A stretch of DNA of 64,000 bases from Joostella atrarenae (GTDB taxonomy: Bacteria; Bacteroidota; Bacteroidia; Flavobacteriales; Flavobacteriaceae): NCBI RefSeq assembly GCF_021764745.1, contig NZ_JAETXX010000008.1:126548-190547 (forward strand), read 5' to 3'. Below are positions 12,579-22,815 of the stretch, piece by piece (the stretch's first letter is position 1; the number at the start of each line of letters is the position of its first letter). The translations under genes and the position numbers were made by a program. The notes under the pieces are model-generated. The model was not told the DNA's origin. It searched no databases and was given only the letters and a program-made list of their open reading frames with translations.

Positions 12579-14018
12579 TTACCAACCTGGATTTTGAGGT
12601 AATAAATTCTCATTAATGATAATCTCACTCTGTGGTACTGGCCACAACAACAATCTATCATTATAAACTCGAACGTGTCCTGGTACACTAGTTACATGCT
12701 CCATTGACTCTTCTAAATCATTACCTCCGTAACGCAAAAGATCAAAGTAATGATGCCCTTCAAATGCTAATTCTAAACGACGCTCTCTCTTTATTGCATC
12801 TCTTAAAGCATCTTTAGAAAGTCCTTCTTCAAGATCATCTAACCCTGCTCTATTACGGATTCTATTTATAGCATCATAGTTTTCTGTGTTCGGTCCATAT
12901 AATTCATTTTGAGCTTCCGCATAATTCAATAATATTTCTGCAAAACGAAAAACTACAAAATTAGCATCACCTTCATTTGTTACATCCTCATCTTCTATAA
13001 TAGATTTACGGACCGCATATCCTGTAGGAGAAGAAACTGGATCGTATTCCACTCCAGCAAAAACATCTCCAGGCTGTAATATAGTTGCCGCTAATCTAAT
13101 ATCATCTGAAGAATAAAAATCAACAAAATTCTTTAAAGGGTTATAGGTATCACTAAAATTTGGTAACGCTCCAGAAACACTATTAAAGTTACTACCAACA
13201 CCATCTGTACCACTATTCCCTAAAAATTGAACCTCAAAAATTGATTCAACACTATTATTCTCAAGAATAGGTAAAAATAAATCTGAAAACTTATCTGATG
13301 CAACTAAATCATACCCTAAAGAAATTACTTCTTCTGATGCTGTTATAGATTTCTCATAATCTTCATTGTACAAAGCTACTCTAGACAACAACGCATAAGC
13401 GGCTCCTTTTGTTGCTCTTCCCATATCTGAAGAACCATACACTTCTGGCAAAATAGATATCGCAGCATCTATATCTAAATAAATTTGAGCCAAAACTTCG
13501 CTCTTAGGGTTTCTAGGAACTAAAGATTCCTCTATAGTTTGCTCCACAAGAACCAAAGGAACATCATGAAACAAGTTTGTTAAATGAAAGTAAAATAAGG
13601 CTCTAAGGAATTTAGCCTCTCCTATAACTCTCTTCTTCAACTCCTCATCCATATCAATATTAGGTACATTTTGAATTACTTCATTTGCTCTTACAATACC
13701 TTCGTAAGATTTATCCCAAAACTGATTTGGTAAAGGACTTGATGTATCATAACCAATACCCTCACTTATCTCTAAGTAATTATTAAATGAATATTGAGAA
13801 TATGCATTATCTGATATTGCATCTGAGTGCCTCATAAAGTTACGATACATTGCATTATCACTCAATATGTTGTAAACTCCATTTATACCCAAAATTGCAT
13901 CATCTGAGGTTTGCCAAAATTGAGGCACACTAACAGAATTTAAAGGCAATCTCTCCAAATCCTCACTACATCCTGTTAGAATGATTAGTGCAAATAATAT
14001 TTTTATATAATTTTTCAT
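12579..14018 (-). CDS. SusD/RagB-family glycan-binding lipoprotein (pair 1)
   Basis: Outer-membrane surface lipoprotein that caps its SusC partner and binds the glycan. The lipobox has Cys17 (LIILTGCSED). SusD marks: an N-terminal helical TPR-like section (QFWQTSDDAILGINGVYN, FLRALFYFHLTNLF), then the C-terminal block with FRFAEILLNYAEAQNEL, IRNRAGL and ERRLELAFEGHHYFDLLRYG. At 479 aa it is normal. It is encoded 47 bases downstream of its SusC and followed by a terminator. Confidence 0.93.
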   Translation of the reverse strand: MKNYIKILFALIILTGCSEDLERLPLNSVSVPQFWQTSDDAILGINGVYNILSDNAMYRNFMRHSDAISDNAYSQYSFNNYLEISEGIGYDTSSPLPNQFWDKSYEGIVRANEVIQNVPNIDMDEELKKRVIGEAKFLRALFYFHLTNLFHDVPLVLVEQTIEESLVPRNPKSEVLAQIYLDIDAAISILPEVYGSSDMGRATKGAAYALLSRVALYNEDYEKSITASEEVISLGYDLVASDKFSDLFLPILENNSVESIFEVQFLGNSGTDGVGSNFNSVSGALPNFSDTYNPLKNFVDFYSSDDIRLAATILQPGDVFAGVEYDPVSSPTGYAVRKSIIEDEDVTNEGDANFVVFRFAEILLNYAEAQNELYGPNTENYDAINRIRNRAGLDDLEEGLSKDALRDAIKRERRLELAFEGHHYFDLLRYGGNDLEESMEHVTSVPGHVRVYNDRLLLWPVPQSEIIINENLLPQNPGW

Positions 14019-14065
14019 GTTTTTCTTTTTACGACATTAAATTATCAAACAAAATCTTTACTGAT

Positions 14066-17000
14066 TTAAAATATCAAATTAACTCCTAGTGCATAAGTTT
14101 TTGCTTGCGGATAACTATCATTTGTATTATTAAATGTTGCAGCATCTTCTGGATCAAACCCATCAACAAAGTCTGTTATAGTTAATAAATTCTGTCCAGC
14201 TACATAAAAACGAACTTTTGAAAACCCAAATTTAGAGCTATACTCAATAGGAATTGTATAACCAAATTCAATATGTTTCATTCTAAGATAAGAAGCATCT
14301 ACAATTGCAGAACTAATAGTTGGGCCAACAAATAAAGAAGTATTATACTTATACCCTGTAGCAACTCTAGGAAGATCTGTATCAGTATTCTCAGGCGTCC
14401 ATCTATCTAGATATGCTTCTGTGATATTTGAATTCCCTCTTAATCCATCTGTACCATACACTCCATTTTCAACATCTCTACCATACACCCCTTGAAATAA
14501 CGTTCTGAAATCAAACCCTTTATAATTCATATTCAAAGTAAATCCATATGTGTTTTGAATATTTGGATTTCCAATCACTACTCTATCATCCGAATCTACT
14601 GTTCCGTCTCCATTAGTATCTTCATAGATATAATCTCCAGCACCAACAGAAGGTCCACCTGGCTGCACTCCATAAGTATCAGAATCTTGAGCTTCTTCAT
14701 CCGTTTGGAATATACCTATAATTCTATGTCCATAAAATGAGTTAATCGGTAATCCTTCTCGAGTTATCACCTTATTACTTGAAATAAACTCACTGTCCAA
14801 TTTCAATACCTCATTATCATTATGCGACCAATTTGCTGAAATCCCGAATGAAAAGTCTTCTCCAATTTGATCATTATACCCTACTACAAGCTCATAACCT
14901 CTATTCTCAACAGATCCTTGATTTTGAACTGGAGCAGAAAGATTCCCTAAAGTAGCTACTATAGGAGGACTTAATAAAATATCATCAGATGTTCTAATAT
15001 AATAATCTGCTACTAACGAAACTCTATTCCCAAACATAGACATATCCAACCCTACATCTGTTGTAGTAGTAGTTTCCCACTTCACATTAGGGTTACTTAA
15101 ACTCCTAATCGCTGCACCAGAGACCAATGAATTCCCAAATACATATGGCTGACTAAGGTTTACAGTAGCTATACTAGCATAATTCCCAATATTTTGATTT
15201 CCTAACTGCCCCCAACTAGCTCTTAATTTCAATTCATTAAAAGCTCTAGACTCTTTTAAAAAATTCTCTTTAGCAATATTCCAACCTACAGAAAACGATG
15301 GAAAGTAACCGAATCTTTCATTCTCACCAAATCTAGAAGATCCGTCATATCTTAAGTTAAATTCAGCAAGATATTTACCATCATAATCATAGCTAGCCCT
15401 ACCAAAAGCAGAAGACAATGCCCATTCAGTAGCATTACCTGAAACCGAAGGATTCAAAGACCCTGCATCTAACTCTGTTAAAAAGTCTGTAGAATACCCT
15501 TGATTACTAGACGAGAAAAAATCTTCTCGGTAAGTTTGTTTTGTAAGACCCCCTAAAATATTAAAATTGGACTTTCCGAAATTTTTAAAATACCTTCCTG
15601 TAAACTCTAAAGTGCTTGTAGTACTAGTAAGATCTGAGTCAAACAACTCCCCCAATCCATTAGAAGTAAAGACTCTGTCTCCATCAGAAACTGTCATCTT
15701 ATTTCTAAATTTTGTTCGCTTTCTATTATTATAATAAACAGAACCATCTAGCTTAAAAATCAAATCTTTAACAGGCTCAAATTCTACGTATACATTTGGA
15801 GTTGCTCTATAATACTTTTCTTTATCTTCTCCACCTTCTGTAGCTAATCCTATTGGATTTATAGAACTATTAGTTCTAGACCCTAAAATATAATTACCCG
15901 CAGAAATGTATCCATTTGAATATCTTTCTGGAGCTAAAGGAGCTTGACGAATCATATCTCTTATAAACTGATTAACACCCAAACCTCCATAATTAGGCTC
16001 ATCACTCTCCAAATAACTTCCTGCAATATTAAGTCCAATTCTAAACTTATCAGATACATCAACATCTACATTAGACCTAAAGTTATAACGTTGAGAATCA
16101 GTATTTATAACAATCCCTTCTTGATCTTGATATCCTACAGATATCATGTACTTTACATTATCACTACCACCAGTTGCAGATAAATAATGATTAATCAAAG
16201 GAGCTCCTTTACGATAACCTTGATCAAAGTAATCTACATCTGGATAAAATTCACTTGTACCATTACGAAAAAGCTCAAGCTCTTCTGCACTAAACAACTC
16301 TTCTCTCCCTACATTAGTCTGCGCTTCATTCTTTAAAACTGCATAATCGTAAGAACTCAACATATTAGGTGTTGCAGTAGCAGACTGAAAAGCTACAGAA
16401 GAATTAAAGGATATTTTAGGAACCCCATTCTTACCTCGTTTTGTAGTCACCAAAATAACTCCATTAGCTGCACGTGCTCCATAAATAGCAGCTGAAGCCG
16501 CATCTTTTAGTACTGAAAAACTCTCAATATCATTTGGATTAACATCATTCAAAGTTGATTGAACTCCATCAATTAATACCAATGGTGCAGAATCATCATT
16601 TTGCCCAGAGACACTACTTCTAACAGTCCCTACTCCACGAATTTGAATCGTAGGATTATCTGCCCCTGGCTGCCCCGAAGGCTGAACGATGTGAACTCCA
16701 GAAACTCTACCCTGTAACGCATTACCAGCACTTGTAACTGACTGGTTACCTATTTCCTCAGAATCTAAAACTCCCACTGCTCCAGTTAGGTTTTCCTTTT
16801 TCTGAGTACCATAACCAACTACAACAACTTCGTCTAGTTGAGCTACATCTTCTTTTAACGTAACATTAATGACTCCCCTCCCATTAACAGCTTCCTCTTT
16901 AGGCAAAAAACCTAAAAAGTTATAAACTAAAACAGCATTTGAATCATTAGTAGTAATCTCATAATTTCCATCAAAATCTGTAGCGACTCCTTTCGAAGTC

Positions 17001-17134
17001 CCCTTAATAATGACACTTACACCTGGAACAGGCACACCAGTTCCATCTACTACACTTCCCTTTATTGTCTTTTCTTGAGCGAAAAGAAAACTGGTAGTAA
17101 TTAGAAGCATACAAAAAAGCAATGATTTTTTCAT
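14066..17134 (-). CDS. SusC/RagA-family TonB-dependent glycan importer (pair 1)
   Basis: TonB-dependent outer-membrane barrel that imports oligosaccharides. It starts with a signal peptide (SLLFCMLLITTSFLFAQ), then a carboxypeptidase-D-like domain (GSVVDGTGVPVPGVSVIIKG, about 25-95), the DEVVVVGYGTQKKEN element, the plug (GRVSGVHI, LVLIDGV, YGARAANGVILVTTKRG) and a barrel of about 780 residues ending in aromatic YALGVNLIF. At 1022 aa it is full length and uninterrupted. Its first 100 residues closely resemble those of the second SusC of the locus. Confidence 0.95.
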   Translation of the reverse strand: MKKSLLFCMLLITTSFLFAQEKTIKGSVVDGTGVPVPGVSVIIKGTSKGVATDFDGNYEITTNDSNAVLVYNFLGFLPKEEAVNGRGVINVTLKEDVAQLDEVVVVGYGTQKKENLTGAVGVLDSEEIGNQSVTSAGNALQGRVSGVHIVQPSGQPGADNPTIQIRGVGTVRSSVSGQNDDSAPLVLIDGVQSTLNDVNPNDIESFSVLKDAASAAIYGARAANGVILVTTKRGKNGVPKISFNSSVAFQSATATPNMLSSYDYAVLKNEAQTNVGREELFSAEELELFRNGTSEFYPDVDYFDQGYRKGAPLINHYLSATGGSDNVKYMISVGYQDQEGIVINTDSQRYNFRSNVDVDVSDKFRIGLNIAGSYLESDEPNYGGLGVNQFIRDMIRQAPLAPERYSNGYISAGNYILGSRTNSSINPIGLATEGGEDKEKYYRATPNVYVEFEPVKDLIFKLDGSVYYNNRKRTKFRNKMTVSDGDRVFTSNGLGELFDSDLTSTTSTLEFTGRYFKNFGKSNFNILGGLTKQTYREDFFSSSNQGYSTDFLTELDAGSLNPSVSGNATEWALSSAFGRASYDYDGKYLAEFNLRYDGSSRFGENERFGYFPSFSVGWNIAKENFLKESRAFNELKLRASWGQLGNQNIGNYASIATVNLSQPYVFGNSLVSGAAIRSLSNPNVKWETTTTTDVGLDMSMFGNRVSLVADYYIRTSDDILLSPPIVATLGNLSAPVQNQGSVENRGYELVVGYNDQIGEDFSFGISANWSHNDNEVLKLDSEFISSNKVITREGLPINSFYGHRIIGIFQTDEEAQDSDTYGVQPGGPSVGAGDYIYEDTNGDGTVDSDDRVVIGNPNIQNTYGFTLNMNYKGFDFRTLFQGVYGRDVENGVYGTDGLRGNSNITEAYLDRWTPENTDTDLPRVATGYKYNTSLFVGPTISSAIVDASYLRMKHIEFGYTIPIEYSSKFGFSKVRFYVAGQNLLTITDFVDGFDPEDAATFNNTNDSYPQAKTYALGVNLIF

Positions 17135-17420
17135 AAAGTAATAATTTGATTAAATAAATGTAATATATACTTTTATATCACGCTGCTAATTTATCAAATT
17201 ATCATCAAAAACAAAACTTTAACTAAAAATTATCTTCGTTTTATTGCTTTTATTAAAAATACACACTGTTTTTTACCAATAAAAGCAATAAATCAATTTT
17301 TAAAAAGGAAATAACCAATAACCTAAGAAACTAATTAATAATATAAATAGACTTTATAAGAGCTTAACACCTATCCCATGAAGAATAAGCTTATAGAAAA
17401 CTACTTTTTAATAAAACAAC
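17135..17420. other. Leader region of SusC pair 1, no gene seen
   Basis: AT-rich stretch expected to carry the promoter and 5' leader of the first SusC gene. The bases just upstream of both SusC starts resemble each other (a TTTGATT element about 15 bases before each ATG on the + strand reading), hinting at common control. No ORF or exact promoter box was found. Confidence 0.4.
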
Positions 17421-17452
17421 AAACCCGTAACACTAGCTAGTGTTACGGGTTT
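17421..17452 (-). terminator. Palindromic terminator after SusC/SusD pair 2
   Basis: A perfect 32-base palindrome: the 16 bases 17421-17436 (AAACCCGTAACACTAG) are the exact reverse complement of 17437-17452. It lies 36 bases past the SusD stop and is followed on the - strand by a T-rich stretch, so a terminator is the simplest reading. Confidence 0.75.
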
Positions 17453-17488
17453 ATTTATTGTAAATATAAAAATTACAATATGATTTGA

Positions 17489-19252
17489 TTAATATCCTGG
17501 ATTCTCCACTAAGTTTGGATTATCCGCTAATCGACCAACTCCTAATGCAAAATAGTAATGTTTTGTAGGATCAAAAACTCTAACCCCAGAATCACCATTT
17601 ACCTCTGTGATTAAATATTTCTGAGCATCAAAATCATAAACATATCTCATTCCTTTTAAACGCCCATTAAGAACCTGATCTGCAATTCTCCAACGTTTTA
17701 AATCCCAATATCTATGCTCTTCGAACAACAACTCTACTTGCCGCTCTTGACGAATGTTTTCCTCCGTAAGCTCATTCCTTTTAGGCATGCCTACTCTATC
17801 TCTCACTTGATTCAATTTATCAAGCGCATCACCTGTCCCTAAATAAAATCCTGCTTCCGCATAGTTTAGTAATATTTCTCCATATCTAAACACTAAGAAA
17901 TCAGAACTTGATTGGCCACTAGCTACTGGCTCATAAGACTCATCTACACGTTTCTTAATCAACAACCCTGTTCTATGTTGATTTTTATTAGGAGCTTTAG
18001 CTCTCCAGTCTGAACCTGGAATAGTGAAAGTCTCGCTATTACTTTCTTGACGTTCTCCATTTTCATCAGTATAAATAGTACTAGAATGAAAGTAAGCATT
18101 AGAACCTTGCCACTCAATCTCAGGGTAAAATATAGAGGCAGCAAATCTAGGATCTCTGTTTTCAAATAGCTCCTCTTTACTAATAAGCGTTTCACCATCA
18201 AACTTCGTTCTATCAAAAGCTCCTGAAGAACCATCAGCATAATCAAATAAATCTAAAACATTTAAATATACAGGGTAATTAGAACTCCAAGCCGAAGTAA
18301 ACCCAACCGGTGTTGCTAGGTTATCCCATGAATGTCCTACCTGCGCTTCAAAATCGAACCTCAAAGCAAGGATCACTTCAGGGTTATCATTTTCATCAAC
18401 AAACAAACGCTCAAAGTTTTTAGACAAATCACTTTCTCTGTTATATAAAGAAAAAGGCCCCTTCGTAATAATCTCTTTGGAAGCATCTAAAGATTTTTGG
18501 AAATAAGTATTAGCCTGTCCAGCTGGAATCCCAACAGGACCATTTTCTTCTCCAAATTTAGCTATACTCCCAGCATATAATCCCGCTCTACTCACAAGAG
18601 CAATAGCTGCCCACTTACTCACTCTACCATAATCATTACCATCATAAACAGATGGCAACCTTTCTGCTATAGCTTGCGCTTCTTCAATTATAAAATCATA
18701 CACTTCTTTTTCCGTGTTTCTTGCTGGATATAACTCCTCTTCTGGATCATCTTGTTGTTGAGGAACTGTTATAATAGGAACTCCTCCATAACGTTTTACC
18801 ATCTGAAAATATGCCCAAGCTCTTAAAAAACGTGCTTCAGACTCTCGTTGTAAAATATATTCTGATTCAAGCTCACTATTATTAATTCCTACTATAAAAC
18901 TATTTATATCCCTAATCAAGTTATAAGGCCAATAAGCCATAGAACCAGCCCCAGTCTCATCATAAACCCTCAAAGCTGCAGCATATGGTGTCTGCCAAGC
19001 CCCAACTGTTCTTGCAGAACCACCCATAGCAGCTATAAGTCCCATATTAAAATCAGACTGCCCTCCTAGCTCTTCAAACTTTGTTCGATCATATAAATTA
19101 AGAAGATTTGCCTCTGTTAAATTTTTATCAGAAAATACAGCATCCTCTTCTATCACTGTAAATGGACCTTTATCCAAATAATAGTCGTTCGTACACCCTA
19201 CTGCAACTATAAGCAGTAAAGAGCTAATACTTTTAATTATTCTATTCTTCAT
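17489..19252 (-). CDS. SusD/RagB-family glycan-binding lipoprotein (pair 2)
   Basis: Surface glycan-binding partner of the second SusC. Lipobox Cys20 (LLLIVAVGCTND). SusD marks: EARFLRAWAYFQMVKRYGG and PARNTEKEVYDFIIEEAQ in the helical part; FRYGEILLNYAEAGFYLG, LNQVRDRVGMP and RQVELLFEEHRYWDLKRW in the C-terminal block. At 587 aa it is about 110 residues longer than the pair 1 SusD, the extra lying in the middle section (about 240-420), so it probably binds a different or larger ligand. It starts 13 bases after the SusC stop. Confidence 0.93.
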   Translation of the reverse strand: MKNRIIKSISSLLLIVAVGCTNDYYLDKGPFTVIEEDAVFSDKNLTEANLLNLYDRTKFEELGGQSDFNMGLIAAMGGSARTVGAWQTPYAAALRVYDETGAGSMAYWPYNLIRDINSFIVGINNSELESEYILQRESEARFLRAWAYFQMVKRYGGVPIITVPQQQDDPEEELYPARNTEKEVYDFIIEEAQAIAERLPSVYDGNDYGRVSKWAAIALVSRAGLYAGSIAKFGEENGPVGIPAGQANTYFQKSLDASKEIITKGPFSLYNRESDLSKNFERLFVDENDNPEVILALRFDFEAQVGHSWDNLATPVGFTSAWSSNYPVYLNVLDLFDYADGSSGAFDRTKFDGETLISKEELFENRDPRFAASIFYPEIEWQGSNAYFHSSTIYTDENGERQESNSETFTIPGSDWRAKAPNKNQHRTGLLIKKRVDESYEPVASGQSSSDFLVFRYGEILLNYAEAGFYLGTGDALDKLNQVRDRVGMPKRNELTEENIRQERQVELLFEEHRYWDLKRWRIADQVLNGRLKGMRYVYDFDAQKYLITEVNGDSGVRVFDPTKHYYFALGVGRLADNPNLVENPGY

Positions 19253-19265
19253 CGCTATAATTTTA

Positions 19266-22200
19266 TTAATTGATATTAAACTTCACTCCAAACGTATAAG
19301 CTGAAGTAATTGGATATGCTCTACCGTTTGCTAGATTATTCTCTGGATCAAGAAAGTTTTTATATATTCCTAATTTACTCCATGTAAATAAGTTTGTTGC
19401 CGCTAATGACAACTGAATATTACTTATCCCCCCACTATTTTTTGTAGATGGAATTGTATATGCTAAATTAACTTGCTTCAATCGTAAGTACGTAGCATCC
19501 TTAACCCAAAAATCTGAAGTTTTATTGTTATTAGAAGTACCTCCATCGAAAGCCATTGGCAATTGTGCATTCGGGTTATCATTAACTAAAGGATCCTCCT
19601 CTGAGGGACTCCATCTGTACTTATAATGGAAGTCATATGGAATCGATCCATTTTGAAACATATTTCTAGCTGCAGTAACAATATTTACATCAAATTGTGA
19701 CGCTCCTTGAAGCAAGGCACTAAATGAAAAGTTTTTATACTGAAGACCTATATTAGCTGCATAAGTAACGTTAGGGCGACTATTTCTTCCAATAACATCT
19801 TGATCTCTATAATCAATTACTCCATCTTCATTTATATCTTTATATCTAATATCTCCTGGGCGTAAGGTTACATTACCCTGTTGATCTTGATCGTAGGCTA
19901 AATTGTCTATCTCATCTTGATTCATAAACATCCCATCTGAAATATACCCCGTTCTCCTATCTGTAAAATTCCCTGTTCGTTGATAAATCCTGACATCATC
20001 TGGATCTGTATATTCCTCTTCTTCAAAATGTGTATACTTTGTTCTTGAATATCCGAAACTAGGCGAAATATTAAGACGTACATTTCCAATAGTACTTCTA
20101 TGCGTAAGCAATACTTCAAAACCTTTTGTCTGCGTACTATTTAAATTTACTAATGGCAATGCTGCTCCAAATGTATCTGGTAAAGCAACTAATGGAGTCG
20201 TTAAGATCCCACTTTTATCTCTAAGAAAAACATCTGCTTCAATTCCTAACTTTCCATTCCAAAAAGTAGCATCAACACCAATATTATATAGTTTTATATC
20301 TTCCCAAGTAACTTCATTATTTGGAAGTCCTAATGTTACTACCTGTCTTTTAACCTCATCTCCAATTAAGAAGTTTCCATTTACAATATTATAACCAGGC
20401 AAGAACTCATAACCAGAAATATTTCTATCATCTCCAATATTGGTATATGAAAGTCTTAATTTCAAATTATTCACTACATTAGAATCTCTCAAAAAGTTCT
20501 CTTTTGAAATCACCCAAGAACCTAAAACACTAGGAAAGAATCCCCATCTTGTATCAGGTGCAAAGTATGCATTAGCATCGTAACGCCCCGTTACACTAAA
20601 ATTATATTTATTATTAAAGCTATAATTAACTCTTCCAACATAACTCATTCTTCCACTCTCAGATTGACTTCCACCGTTATCTTTATTAATATCACTTCCT
20701 GTATTTAAAATCGGAATGTTTTCAGAAATCAATTCTTGTCTAGTTGCTGATAATATTTCTGACTCTACAGAACGTCCTTCAGCTAAAAACAAACCAGAAA
20801 CTTTATGTTTTTCATTAAAAGTTCTATCATATTCTACAGACAATTGAGGACTAATAATATCACTATTATAAGCTTCTTGAGATAATCTATTTTGTCCTTG
20901 GTTAGATGTTGACCAATATAAATACTCATCATCTTCCTCCTCATAAGAATATAAATCATAAGGCAGTGCAAATGTCTTAGTCGTATAGGTTCTTCTAATT
21001 ATATTCATAACCCCCTTTAACTTAAGACCAGGAACTGCCTTTACACGATATTCCCCCTCCAATCTAAATGTCGTTACTCTGTTATCATAATTATAAGTTC
21101 CATCTAAATCTTTATCAGAAATTGCCAACGGATTTCTCTCCAAAAACCCAGAGTATGCAGCTCCATAAGAAGGATCTGGCAAATACGGATTCCATATTGG
21201 CTGAGCTGTAAGTAATTCAGTATAAATATCGTTAACTGCATTATTAGCGTTAGTCGTAGCTCCAGATGCAGCTCTATCAGTTAATTCATTTCTATATGAA
21301 ATATCCATTGCTACTCCAAACTGCTCTGACAGCTCTACATCAACGTTAGAACGAATATTATAACGCTTAAAATCAAAATCACGAGTAGAAAATATACTTT
21401 CTTGCTCTAAATATCCTACAGAAGTAAAGTACTTTACATTCTCACTCCCTCCACTCACATTTAGATTGTGCTGAAACATTGGAGCTCCGTTTTGATACAA
21501 CTCATCTGCCCAGTTATAACTCTCATATCCTGGCGCTCCATTTCTATAGTTCTCTAAATCTTCTTCCGAAAATTCTGGCGTAGTTTGGGTATTAACAGCC
21601 TGTTCTCTTTTTAATTCCACATATTGAGCTGCATTTACTGTTTTTTGATAAGCAGATACATTTGCAAAACTTGTAGTTCCTGTATAGGTTATACTTGGCT
21701 TTTGACGCGTACCTCGCTTAGTAGTTACCAATAACACTCCGTTACCTGCACGCGCTCCATAAATTGCAGCAGAGGCATCTTTTAAAACTGTTATGGACTC
21801 GATATTGTTAGGATCTAAATTTCCCATAGTGGTCTGCACCCCATCTACAATTACTAAAGGATCCCCAAAACCTCTTATACTAATACTAGCATCATCTCCC
21901 CCTGGTAAAGAAGACGACTGTTGCGTAATAACACCTGCAACTCTACCTGTTATTAACTGTGTTGTATTCGAAGCTGGAACTTTAGTTAACTCTTCACTTT
22001 TAATAGTTGAAATTGCCCCAGAAACATTTTCCTTTTTCTGAGTTCCGTAACCAACTACAACAACTTCGTCTAGCTGGGCTACATCTTCTTTCATAACAAC
22101 ATTAACAACATCTTGAGATCCTACAACTTTCTCTTGACTCAAGAAACCCATAAAACTAAATACTAAAACAGCATCAGTATTATGTGTTGTAATCTCATAA

Positions 22201-22371
22201 TTTCCATCAAAATCCGTGGCAACCCCCATCGAAGTACCCTTGATTAGGACGCTCACTCCTGGAACAGGAACCCCCGATCCATCTACTACATTTCCTTTAA
22301 CTACCTTTTCTTGTGCAAAAAGAAAAGTTGTAGTCAATAGTAGTACAAAAAAAAAGCAATGATTTTTTCAT
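19266..22371 (-). CDS. SusC/RagA-family TonB-dependent importer (pair 2), frameshift in signal peptide
   Basis: TonB-dependent barrel with the same layout as the first SusC: carboxypeptidase-D-like domain (GNVVDGSGVPVPGVSVLIKG), DEVVVVGYGTQKKEN, plug with YGARAGNGVLLVTTKRG, barrel ending YTFGVKFNIN. The normal ATG is at 22369-22371 and would give MKKSLLFF followed by VLLLTTTFLFAQEK, matching the paralogue's signal peptide. That needs eight T after the Leu codon, but nine are present (A9 at 22347-22355 on the + strand), so the ATG frame stops after 12 codons. The long frame can only start internally, at a TTG at 22337, leaving no full signal peptide. This is either a read error, a broken gene or a slippage switch. 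Confidence 0.88.
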
Positions 22372-22730
22372 AAATTAATAGTTTGATTGAGTAATTGTAA
22401 TACTTACCTTTAAAAAGGTCTCGCTAAACTATTAAAATATTGTTAAAAATAAAAACATAAAAGCACTTTTTCTTTCGTTTTACTCACTTTCAATCGATTG
22501 TTATCTTAAAAACGCAAATAATAGCAAAATAAAATGATTAAATACTTCCAATTGTAGTATATTTATTTTGTTTTGACGCATTCATGTGATTTGTAGTTGT
22601 TTTTAATATTTTAACGAGTTTGAGAGTTTATCACAATATTCATGTTTTCAAACCTTCAATCGCCTCATAATTAACATATAAACACAGAACACTCGTAAAC
22701 CCATATACAGCACAATTTTAATCTAATGCA
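22372..22730. other. Leader region of SusC pair 2, no gene seen
   Basis: AT-rich region expected to hold the SusC promoter. No ORF, repeat or exact TAnnTTTG box on the - strand was found. Confidence 0.4.
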
Positions 22731-22760
22731 TAAAAAAACCAGTAAATCACTTTACTGGTT
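22731..22760 (-). terminator. Rho-independent terminator after the PhoD-like gene
   Basis: A 10-bp stem (AACCAGTAAA with TTTACTGGTT, 22738-22760 region) with a 4-base loop, followed on the - strand by a run of T. It isolates the PhoD-like gene from the SusC gene further along the same strand. Confidence 0.75.
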
Positions 22761-22815
22761 TTCTTTGATAATAAATCATAATGAAATATTCTATTTTAAT
22801 AATAGTAAACAGCTA

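Noticed and set aside
16791-22091. A 65-base near-repeat shared by the two SusC genes (16791-16855 and 22027-22091, 4 mismatches) as a recombination site
   Set aside because: All four differences are silent and the stretch encodes the conserved DEVVVVGYGTQKKEN region, so protein-level conservation or gene conversion explains it without an inversion system; no inverted copies were seen.
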